Origin: Planctomycetota bacterium
Lineage (GTDB): Bacteria > Planctomycetota > UBA1135 > GCA-002686595
Length of the DNA stretch: 64,000 bases
NCBI GenBank assembly: GCA_012959525.1
Contig: DUDB01000020.1
Span: 66,991-130,990 of the forward strand
Direction: 5' to 3'
Made by a program: the position numbers and the translations under genes. The notes below the pieces were generated by a model. That model worked only from the letters and a program-made list of their open reading frames with translations. It had not been told where the DNA came from and did no database searches. This document shows, piece after piece, positions 56,805 through 64,000 of the stretch. The first letter of the stretch is position 1. Each line of letters begins with the position of its first letter.

Positions 56805-58315
56805 GCCCAGAGTCCCTCCTGCTCTGGGCCTTGTGCCTGCCTCTGGCGGGTGCATTGGGAGTGAGCCTCTGTGGCCGCTGGCCAAACGTCCGGGAAGCAG
56901 TGACTATCATCACAACCCTGAGCACCTTCTCCTGCGTGCTGGGGATCCTCCAATTCGTGCTCGCCGGGCAGGTCGTGGAGTTGGAAGTTGTGGAGGTCTT
57001 GGCGGGTCTGCCGATTGCCTTCCGCCTTGAGCCCCTTGGGATGCTCTATGCCCTGGTTGCCTCGGGCCTCTGGATCCCCACGGCGGTCTATGGCATCGGT
57101 TACATGCGCGGCCACGGGGAGCAGAACCAGACGCGCTTCTTCGCCTGTTTCGCGCTGGCCATCTTCGCGGCTCTCGGCATCGCCTTCGCGGGCAACCTCC
57201 TGACCCTATTCCTCTTCTACGAGCTCCTGACGTTTTCGACCTACCCCCTGGTCACCCACTACGGCAATGATGAGGCGCGCAAGGCGGGACGCGTCTATCT
57301 GGGGAACCTGATCTTCACGTCCGTGGCGTTCTTGCTACTCGCAGTGGTGACCACCTGGTGGATGACGGGCACCCTCGATTTTCGGCCTGGTGGGATCCTG
57401 GCGGGGAAGGCGGAGGGCCCGATGGTGGCCGTACTGCTTGGCCTCTTCGCCTTCGGAGCAGGCAAGGCCGCGCTCATGCCATTTCACAGGTGGTTGCCAG
57501 CGGCCATGGTTGCCCCCACACCCGTTAGCGCCCTCCTGCACGCGGTGGCCATCGTCAAGGCCGGGGTGTTCACCGTGTTGAAGGTTGTGGTCTACATCTT
57601 CGGCATCGACTTCCTGACGGAGCAAGGGGCCTCATTGTGGCTCATGTATGCCGCGGCATTCACCTTGCTCAGCGCGTCCGTCATCGCTCTTACCAAGACG
57701 AACCTCAAGGCCCGTTTGGCCTACTCCACCATCAGTCAGTTGGCCTACATCGTGCTGGGTGCAGCCCTGGCGACGACGGCCGGGGTCACCGGAGCCGCCC
57801 TGCACATCCCAATGCACGCCATGGGGAAGATCACGTTGTTCTTCTGCGCTGGGGCCATCTATGTCGCTACCCACAAGAAGGACATCCGGGAGATGGATGG
57901 TATCGGGCGCCGGATGCCGTTCACCATGGGCGCTTTCTTGGTCGGTTCCCTGAGCATCATCGGCTTGCCTCCCATGGGAGGTGCATGGTCGAAGTGGTTT
58001 CTAGCCATGGGCGCCGCGGAGGCCCACATGCCGATCTTCATCGGTGTCCTGATGCTGAGCTCGCTACTCAGTATTGGATACTTGATGCCCATCGTGGCAC
58101 GCGCCTTCTTCTGCAAAGCCGCGGATGCAGAGCCTGAGGCGGCCTCTGGTGATGCCACAGAGAGCCATCCAGAGAAGCCCGGATTCTGGGGCGCAGTGAA
58201 TGAGGCTCCCGCACTGTGCGTCATCCCCCTGTGCGCGACAGCCCTGGGAACGGTGGCGCTTTTCTTCTGCGTTCCCTTCTTCAAGGGTCTCCTGGACCTC
58301 ATGGTTCTCCGCTGA
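56801..58315 (+). CDS. Second NuoL/M-like antiporter subunit
   Basis: 504 residues, multi-helix. Conserved Glu141 (L-F-Y-E-L-L-T-F-S-T-Y) and Lys222 (G-K-A-A-L-M-P-F-H-R-W-L-P) are retained, so it can carry protons. A hydrophilic loop rich in Ala/Glu (about 445-465) precedes the last helix. GTG start overlapping the mrpD stop. Confidence 0.88.
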   Translation: MSPESLLLWALCLPLAGALGVSLCGRWPNVREAVTIITTLSTFSCVLGILQFVLAGQVVELEVVEVLAGLPIAFRLEPLGMLYALVASGLWIPTAVYGIGYMRGHGEQNQTRFFACFALAIFAALGIAFAGNLLTLFLFYELLTFSTYPLVTHYGNDEARKAGRVYLGNLIFTSVAFLLLAVVTTWWMTGTLDFRPGGILAGKAEGPMVAVLLGLFAFGAGKAALMPFHRWLPAAMVAPTPVSALLHAVAIVKAGVFTVLKVVVYIFGIDFLTEQGASLWLMYAAAFTLLSASVIALTKTNLKARLAYSTISQLAYIVLGAALATTAGVTGAALHIPMHAMGKITLFFCAGAIYVATHKKDIREMDGIGRRMPFTMGAFLVGSLSIIGLPPMGGAWSKWFLAMGAAEAHMPIFIGVLMLSSLLSIGYLMPIVARAFFCKAADAEPEAASGDATESHPEKPGFWGAVNEAPALCVIPLCATALGTVALFFCVPFFKGLLDLMVLR

Positions 58316-58316
58316 A

Positions 58317-58595
58317 ATGGAACCTCACCCCCCCCAGAATCCCCCACCGCCCACGGGTGACGAGCCCGGTTGGCCCGAGCGTCCGAAGAACGTACGGCGA
58401 CTGATTGCGCTGACGATCGTTCTGTGCGTGGCGGCCGTCGCGGCCGACCTGTTCTACAGCAAGCACGGACACTATGGCTTCGAGAATATCACGGGGTTTC
58501 ACGCCCTCTATGGATTCTTCAGCTACGTCGGTCTCGTGCTCATCGCGGGCCAGTTGCGCAAATTCCTGAGGCGCGAGGAGGACTACTATGATTGA
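58317..58595 (+). CDS. Small two-helix membrane protein of the antiporter operon
   Basis: 92 residues. A Pro-rich N-terminus (P-H-P-P-Q-N-P-P-P-P), helix at about 30-45 (I-A-L-T-I-V-L-C-V-A-A-V-A-A-D) and a second at 62-78 (L-Y-G-F-F-S-Y-V-G-L-V-L-I-A-G), then an acidic R-R-E-E-D-Y-Y-D tail. It starts one base after the preceding stop and overlaps the next gene by 8 bases, so it is a committed member of the operon, probably an accessory subunit. Confidence 0.8.
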   Translation: MEPHPPQNPPPPTGDEPGWPERPKNVRRLIALTIVLCVAAVAADLFYSKHGHYGFENITGFHALYGFFSYVGLVLIAGQLRKFLRREEDYYD

Positions 58596-60291
58596 GAACC
58601 TCCCCCCGGGGATGATCTTGATCCTCGGCGCCCTACTTGTGCCGTTCCTACGCGGGCGTGTGGCGGGACTCTACATGCTGCTGCTGCCGGTCTTGGGGCT
58701 TGCGCAACTGCTGGCCCTCCCCGACCAGTACAGCCTCAACCTTGAGTTCCTCGGCTACGAGCTCCAGCCGGTGCGGGTCGACAGGCTGTCCCGCATCTTC
58801 GGCATCATCTTCCACCTGGCCGCCTTTTTGAGCGTGCTGTACTCCCTGCACGTCAAGGACCGGATCCAGCAGGTCAGCGGTCTCGCCTACGCCGGAGCCG
58901 GAATCGGCGCGGTCTTCGCGGGGGATCTGATCACCCTGTTCATCTACTGGGAGCTCACGGCCATCACCTCGGTGTTCCTGATCTGGGCATCGCGCACGGA
59001 GAAGGCACACCGGGCGGGCCTGCGCTACCTGGTGGTTCAGGTCCTCTCGGGGGTTTTGCTGCTGGCGGGCGCCATCATGCACTACGAGGAGAGCGGCTCA
59101 CTGGCGTTCGGCCATCTAGGGCTCGGAAGTACGGGCACTCAACTGATCTTCCTCGGGTTCGGCATCAAGGCGGCCTTCCCACTCCTGCACAACTGGCTGC
59201 AGGATGCTTACCCGCAGGCCACCCCGACGGGAACCGTCTTTCTCTCCGCCTTCACCACTAAGCTCTCCATCTACGCGCTTGCCCGGGGTTATGCGGGGAC
59301 CGACATCCTGATCCCCATCGGGGCCGCCATGACGGCATTCCCGATCTTCTTCGCGGTCTTGGAGAACGACCTCCGCCGGGTCCTGGCCTACAGCCTCAAC
59401 AACCAGTTGGGATTCATGGTGGTTGGGGTGGGAATCGGCACCGAGTTGGCCCTCAACGGCACGGCGGCCCACGCGTTCGCTCACATTCTCTACAAGGCCC
59501 TCCTTTTCATGACCATGGGTGCCGTCTTGCACCGCACGGGCACGACCAAGGCCACGGACCTGGGTGGACTGTACAAGTCCATGCCGTGGACGACCTTCTT
59601 CTGTCTCATAGGCGCAGCCTCCATCTCCGCCTTCCCCCTCTTCAGCGGATTCGTCTCCAAGTCCATGATCTTGACGGCCGCCGCGGAGGAGCATCACCTC
59701 GGTGCCTTCCTCGTCCTGCTCTTCGCATCCGCAGGCGTGCTGCACCACTCCGGCATCAAGATTCCCTTCTATGGTTTCTTTGGGCACGACCGGGGGCTAC
59801 GCACTCGAGAGGCACCACTCAACATGCTGCTGGCCATGGGTTGCGCCGCCGCCCTCTGCGTGGGGCTGGGCGTGTGGTACGAGCCACTGTATGCCCTCCT
59901 GCCATACGCCGTGGACTTCGAGCCCTACAACGTGACCCACGTGGTCACCCAGTTGCAGCTACTCCTGTTTGCTCTCGCAGCGTTCATCTTCATGTACAAG
60001 GTGCATCTGGAACCCCCGGAAATACGCGCCATCCACCTCGACACAGATTGGTTCTACCGCAGGGCGGGCAAACGCCTAGCCCTGAGCTTGGGCGCAAGCG
60101 TTCAGAGCCTGTGGGCAGCCGTGACCGGCAGCGCCCTTGGAGTGGCGGGCGGCCTAGGCGCTTGGGTCGCGCGCGTCCACCGGCCCGGAGGCCCGGTCGG
60201 AGAGCCGCTGCCTTCCGGAAAGTCAGCTCTCTGGGCCGCGCTGTTGCTGTTTGCCTTCTTGGTTCTGGCGCTATTGGTCTCCGATATTTGA
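58588..60291 (+). CDS. Third NuoL/M-like antiporter subunit
   Basis: 567 residues. Glu122 in I-Y-W-E-L-T-A-I-T-S and Lys194 in G-I-K-A-A-F-P-L-L-H-N-W-L are conserved. A C-terminal extension (about 480-567) has an amphipathic stretch and a final helix, reminiscent of the longer MrpA/NuoL subunits but without the DUF4040 module, which is encoded separately upstream. It ends the operon. Confidence 0.88.
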   Translation: MIENLPPGMILILGALLVPFLRGRVAGLYMLLLPVLGLAQLLALPDQYSLNLEFLGYELQPVRVDRLSRIFGIIFHLAAFLSVLYSLHVKDRIQQVSGLAYAGAGIGAVFAGDLITLFIYWELTAITSVFLIWASRTEKAHRAGLRYLVVQVLSGVLLLAGAIMHYEESGSLAFGHLGLGSTGTQLIFLGFGIKAAFPLLHNWLQDAYPQATPTGTVFLSAFTTKLSIYALARGYAGTDILIPIGAAMTAFPIFFAVLENDLRRVLAYSLNNQLGFMVVGVGIGTELALNGTAAHAFAHILYKALLFMTMGAVLHRTGTTKATDLGGLYKSMPWTTFFCLIGAASISAFPLFSGFVSKSMILTAAAEEHHLGAFLVLLFASAGVLHHSGIKIPFYGFFGHDRGLRTREAPLNMLLAMGCAAALCVGLGVWYEPLYALLPYAVDFEPYNVTHVVTQLQLLLFALAAFIFMYKVHLEPPEIRAIHLDTDWFYRRAGKRLALSLGASVQSLWAAVTGSALGVAGGLGAWVARVHRPGGPVGEPLPSGKSALWAALLLFAFLVLALLVSDI

Positions 60292-60313
60292 GGGGCGGTA
60301 GGCCGCCTTGCGG

Positions 60314-62737
60314 ATGGTGCCTGTAGAGGTGACGATCTTCCCCATGGGTCCCCCCCCCACTCAGACATCGACCGAGCGGCCACAGGCGCCGGTACTGGGT
60401 CGCAAGGAGGCAAGCTCCATCCTGGAGAGCATCTTTGGGGTAACCGGAGAGCTGACGGATCTGCCCAGCCACGTGGACCGGAATTTCCGGGTGGCCACCC
60501 CCGAGGGAGACACCTTCGTCTTCAAGGTGGCCCATGCAGCCCAGCCAACGGTTCTGCTCGACTTGGAAAACGAGGCGTTCAAGTGCCTTGCGGAGCAGGT
60601 CCCGGGTGTGGCCCCTACCCTCTGCCCGGATCTCCAGGGCGGTCTGGCTCCCAGCGTCACTCTTGAATCCGGGAACGCTCACCGCATCCGGCTCCTGACC
60701 TGGGTGGACGGCGAGCCTCTCGCGCGGATTTCCGAGCGTGGCCCAGCACTGCTGCGGTCCCTTGGCCAGCTCCTGGGGCGAGCTTGTGGGGCCTTGAGTG
60801 GCTTACCTGAACCCGCACCGCTCCCGGCCCGCCGCTGGGATCTCTCTGAGGCCTCATGGACCTTTGACCTCACGCCTTCCCTTCTCGACCGGCTGGAACG
60901 GCGCGCGACAAGCCCCGCCGCCCTCGATGCCCTGCAGCGATTTCAATTGCTCTTCGCGGCCGAGGTGCTGCCCATTCTGTCCGAGTTGCCCCAGGGAATC
61001 CTCCACGGGGACGCCAATGACCACAACCTCATTGTCCCGGAGGGCGACGGCGAACCGCGGGTCGCGGGTGTGATCGATTTCGGTGACGTGACCTGGGGTC
61101 CTCGAGTCTTTGACCTTGCCATAGCCTGCGCCTATGCGATCCACGGCAACGACAAGCCTCTCGAAGGCCTGGCAGAGATCGTGTCGGGGTTTCACGAGAG
61201 CTCGCCGCTGACGGAGAGGGAGTTGGCGGTGATTCTTCCCGCACTTGGCATGCGGCTCGTACAGAGCGTCGTCGTATCGGCCTCGGATGGCGCGGATCAC
61301 GATTCGGATAGCTACCTGCGGATCAGCGAGGCACCCTCCTGGAGAGCCCTGGAGAAGTTGGCCTCCCTGGACCCACGGCACGCATTCCTTCACCTGCTGG
61401 AAGCGTGCGGACTGCCAGCGCCGAGCGGCAACGCCTCGGCTCTGGCCGCGGGCGACATCCAAGAGCTTCGTGAGCGACACATGGGCCCCACGCTGTCCAT
61501 TTCATACGAGCGCCCTCTGCACATCGTGCGCGGGCGGGGGACCTACCTGTTTGACGAGGGCGGCGAAGCGTATCTGGACGCAGTGAATAACGTGTGCCAC
61601 CTGGGCCACGCCCACCCGGCCCCGGTGGAGGCGGCGCACCGTCAGGCTCAGACACTGAACACCAACACGCGCTACCTTCACACTGAAGTCGTCCAACTCG
61701 CCGAGCGGCTGAGCGGTCTCTTCCCCGACCCATTGAGCGTTTGCTACTTCGTGAACTCCGGGAGTGAAGCCGGTGAGCTGGCCCTACGCATGGCTCGCGC
61801 CGCGACGGGCCAGAGGGGCGTCATCTCCGTGGAGGGCGGGTACCACGGCAACACTTCGGCCATGATCGACGTCTCCCCCTACAAGCACTCCGGTCCCGGA
61901 GGCAGTGGCCCCCCGCCTTGGGTGGGCGTCCTGCCCCTCCCTGACTCGTACCGCGGCCGACACACCGGCGAGGGGTCGGGCGCGGCCTACGCAGCTCATT
62001 TCACGGATGTGCTCGAGGGGCTCGGGGCAAGAGGCTTTGCCCCTGCGGCCTTATTCGCTGAGGCTCTGATTGGCTGTGGTGGCCAGATCGTTCCCCCGCC
62101 GGGGTGGCTCGCTTCGGTCTATTCGCAGGCAAGGGCCAGCGGCGCCGTCTGTGTTGCGGATGAGGTCCAGGTAGGCTTTGGTCGTGTGGGCAGCCACTGG
62201 TGGGCCTTCGAACGCGAAGGGGTAGTCCCCGACATCGTCACGCTTGGCAAGCCCATGGGGAACGGTCATCCGGTAGCCGCCGTGGTCACCACCCCAGCTA
62301 TTGCGCGCGCCTTTGATCCCACGATGGAGTATTTCAATACCTTTGGTGGCAACCCCGTGTCCTGTGCCGTGGCCGGCGCAGTCCTCGACACCATCGAGCA
62401 GGAGGGGCTCCGCGAGCGAGCCGTCAAGGTGGGCGCCTGGCTCAAGCAGGAACTTGAAGCCCTGGCGGAGACGACCCCGGCCATGGGCGACGTGCGCGGG
62501 GCCGGGATGTACCTGGGCATCGAGTGGGTCATCCCAGGCGATAGCCCCCAGCCTGATGCAACTGGGGCGGAGCGGGTGATCTCCCACCTCAGGGAGCGCG
62601 GCATCCTTCTCAGCACAGACGGCCCTCAGCACAACGTGATAAAGATCAAGCCCCCGCTCAGCTTCAACATGAGGGAGGCGCACATTCTCTGTTCAGCCCT
62701 TCGACGAGCCGTTCGAGCATTGGGCTTCTCACAGTGA
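60314..62737 (+). CDS. Fusion of an APH/hydroxylysine-kinase-like domain with a class III aminotransferase (phospho-lyase type)
   Basis: 807 residues. Residues 30-350 are a choline/aminoglycoside-kinase fold with Lys71 in V-F-K-V-A-H, the catalytic loop H-G-D-A-N-D-H-N at 231-238 (Asp233) and metal site V-I-D-F-G-D at 253-258. Residues 390-807 are a class III PLP enzyme: N-S-G-S-E-A at 481-486, D-E-V-Q-V-G-F-G-R and PLP-lysine K646 in T-L-G-K-P-M-G-N-G-H. This pairing recalls hydroxylysine kinase plus AGXT2L-type phospho-lyase, which phosphorylates a small amino compound then eliminates phosphate. Substrate unproven. ATG 60314 is uncertain; ATG 60344 and TTG 60308 are alternatives. Confidence 0.88.
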   Translation: MVPVEVTIFPMGPPPTQTSTERPQAPVLGRKEASSILESIFGVTGELTDLPSHVDRNFRVATPEGDTFVFKVAHAAQPTVLLDLENEAFKCLAEQVPGVAPTLCPDLQGGLAPSVTLESGNAHRIRLLTWVDGEPLARISERGPALLRSLGQLLGRACGALSGLPEPAPLPARRWDLSEASWTFDLTPSLLDRLERRATSPAALDALQRFQLLFAAEVLPILSELPQGILHGDANDHNLIVPEGDGEPRVAGVIDFGDVTWGPRVFDLAIACAYAIHGNDKPLEGLAEIVSGFHESSPLTERELAVILPALGMRLVQSVVVSASDGADHDSDSYLRISEAPSWRALEKLASLDPRHAFLHLLEACGLPAPSGNASALAAGDIQELRERHMGPTLSISYERPLHIVRGRGTYLFDEGGEAYLDAVNNVCHLGHAHPAPVEAAHRQAQTLNTNTRYLHTEVVQLAERLSGLFPDPLSVCYFVNSGSEAGELALRMARAATGQRGVISVEGGYHGNTSAMIDVSPYKHSGPGGSGPPPWVGVLPLPDSYRGRHTGEGSGAAYAAHFTDVLEGLGARGFAPAALFAEALIGCGGQIVPPPGWLASVYSQARASGAVCVADEVQVGFGRVGSHWWAFEREGVVPDIVTLGKPMGNGHPVAAVVTTPAIARAFDPTMEYFNTFGGNPVSCAVAGAVLDTIEQEGLRERAVKVGAWLKQELEALAETTPAMGDVRGAGMYLGIEWVIPGDSPQPDATGAERVISHLRERGILLSTDGPQHNVIKIKPPLSFNMREAHILCSALRRAVRALGFSQ

Positions 62738-64000
62738 GGTGCGCCCCGCTCCCGCTCCGGTTGCTCTGGGTAGGCCTCGCCGCTTACGTAATCTGGTTGC
62801 GTGTCAGTGATGCCCATGGCGATCAGGGGCTACGCAACTCCTTCAGCTTCATTGCCATCGCGATTGGCCTGGTCATCCACTGGGGCTGGATCGTTTTGGG
62901 TGGCGGCCTTGAGCGACGCTCCCGCCTGACCTGGTTGCTTGCCCCCCCACTCTGTTTGGCCGTGTTCTTCTCGTGCGTGCGGTTTAGGGGCTTCAGCGGG
63001 TACATGATTCCCGACCTCTCGTGGCGCTGGGCCGTCCCCGATACTCCGCGTCAACTCACCCAGAGCCCGGTCGTGATGCCGGCAATTGGCGAGCAGGCAG
63101 GTCCTCTGGATTACCCCGGGTTCCTGGGCCAAGATCGTCGTGGGCGGGCGGATGGCGTGGACCTCGTTCCCGACTGGAGGACGCATCCGCCTCAGCTCCT
63201 GTGGCGGCAAGCCGTGGGGAAAGGCTGGTCTGGTTTCGCCGTGCAGGGAGGGCTGGCGGTCACCATGGAGGAGCGCGATGGGACAACGGGACTCTACGGC
63301 TACTCTCTGACCACGGGAGAATTACTCTGGGCCCATGACTGGCCGGGAGCATTCGACCACAGCCTCGCTGGTCCAGGCCCGCGCTGCACACCATCCATCG
63401 CTCTAGGGCGAGTCTATGGCCACGGTCCGCGTGGGCGCCTTGTGTGTGTCGCTGCCGATACCGGGACCTTGATCTGGGAGCACGATCTGCAACTTGAGTA
63501 CGGGGTCACACAGGAGCAGGAGACCCAAAACGTCCTCTATGGTCGAGCCAACTCACCCCTGGTGACCGATGGGATGCTCATTATTCCTGGGGGAGGCGAC
63601 GCTAGCGGCAAGCAGGTCGGCCTGGCGGCTTTCGATGCACTCACGGGGGATGTCCTCTGGGAGAGCCCGAGCCGCCAGCAGAGCTATGCGTCGCCGACCC
63701 GAGCCACCTTGGCCGGCCTTGACCAAATCCTGACCGTCAATGAGGGCAGCATCACCGGCCATGACCCTACGGACGGGAAGATCCTGTGGGAGCACCCATG
63801 GCCCAGTGGCAGTTCTGCGGCCTCGGCTGCCTCACAGGCGGTCCCTCTGCCCCCGGATGGAATCTTGATCAGCAAGGGCTATGGGCTTGGAGCTCTGCGG
63901 CTCCAGCTCACACCCGCCCCTGGAAGACCGCTAGAGGTCAGCGAGCTTTGGCATGAACGCCGGCTCTTGCGAACGAAGCTCACCAACGTTGTCCTGAGGG
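62734..64000 (+). CDS. Membrane-anchored PQQ-type beta-propeller protein (truncated at window end)
   Basis: The frame from GTG 62734 (GTGA overlap with the upstream stop) is open to the window end, at least 422 residues. Two or three membrane helices lie within residues 1-90 (L-R-L-L-W-V-G-L-A-A-Y-V-I-W and F-I-A-I-A-I-G-L-V-I-H-W). From about 160 there are repeats such as Y-S-L-T-T-G-E-L-L-W, A-A-D-T-G-T-L-I-W-E and F-D-A-L-T-G-D-V-L-W, typical PQQ/BamB-like blades. Role unknown; the family often faces the periplasm. Confidence 0.8.
   Translation, partial: MRCAPLPLRLLWVGLAAYVIWLRVSDAHGDQGLRNSFSFIAIAIGLVIHWGWIVLGGGLERRSRLTWLLAPPLCLAVFFSCVRFRGFSGYMIPDLSWRWAVPDTPRQLTQSPVVMPAIGEQAGPLDYPGFLGQDRRGRADGVDLVPDWRTHPPQLLWRQAVGKGWSGFAVQGGLAVTMEERDGTTGLYGYSLTTGELLWAHDWPGAFDHSLAGPGPRCTPSIALGRVYGHGPRGRLVCVAADTGTLIWEHDLQLEYGVTQEQETQNVLYGRANSPLVTDGMLIIPGGGDASGKQVGLAAFDALTGDVLWESPSRQQSYASPTRATLAGLDQILTVNEGSITGHDPTDGKILWEHPWPSGSSAASAASQAVPLPPDGILISKGYGLGALRLQLTPAPGRPLEVSELWHERRLLRTKLTNVVLR

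Overview
The window is a GC-rich (roughly 65% by eye), gene-dense bacterial chromosome segment with no rRNA, insertion sequence, prophage or CRISPR array. Gene content suggests a Planctomycetota-like bacterium: many exported proteins of unknown function, a eukaryote-type UDP-sugar pyrophosphorylase, a FabD nucleophile elbow of the form GLSLGE, a class-B succinate dehydrogenase and long protein-specific extensions. This placement is inference; no 16S gene is present.

Layout. 1-4374 is a tight forward set of exported or membrane proteins (TPR-like protein, hydrolase-fold protein lacking the nucleophile, spermidine synthase-like membrane protein, anchored helical protein). 4418-8434 holds a HEAT-repeat exported protein and a divergent soluble histidine kinase, separated by a hairpin-rich spacer. 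8442-11814 is sdhCAB. 11960-15534 holds a histidine phosphatase, a Cys-rich small protein, a large unknown protein and a CvpA-like membrane protein. 15591-17239 is the most striking locus: a promoter, a clear cobalamin riboswitch and one secreted beta-propeller-like protein. 17328-21319 holds a ChpT-like protein, tRNA-Leu(CAA) and the cell-wall/lysine set dapB-ddl-UAP1-like. 21949-27827 is the fatty-acid and phospholipid cluster rpmF-plsX-fabH-fabD-fabG-acpP-fabF. 27940-33184 holds alaS, recA and a PfkB kinase. 33294-36785 holds a flippase-like protein, a lipoprotein, tmRNA and smpB. 37127-40199 holds tRNA-Leu(CAG), rsmG, tRNA-Trp and pcnB. 40658-47745 holds an exported protein, an HI0933-type flavoprotein, a dihydrouridine synthase, an amidohydrolase-fold protein and an RlmI-like methyltransferase. 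47928-52730 holds a giant GreA-domain protein, ahcY, gluQ and tRNA-Asn. 52891-60291 is a ten-gene Mrp-type cation antiporter operon with three large antiporter subunits. 60314-64000 holds a kinase/class III aminotransferase fusion and the start of a PQQ-type beta-propeller membrane protein.

How it fits together: the housekeeping blocks (respiration, lipid synthesis, translation quality control, RNA modification) look ordinary and complete. The accessory interest lies in the vitamin B12-controlled secreted propeller, which recalls the surface corrinoid-binding BtuG propellers of Bacteroides; in the three-subunit antiporter operon; in the kinase-phospholyase-like fusion; and in several enzyme-fold proteins that have lost catalytic residues. 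All four tRNAs encode their CCA ends.
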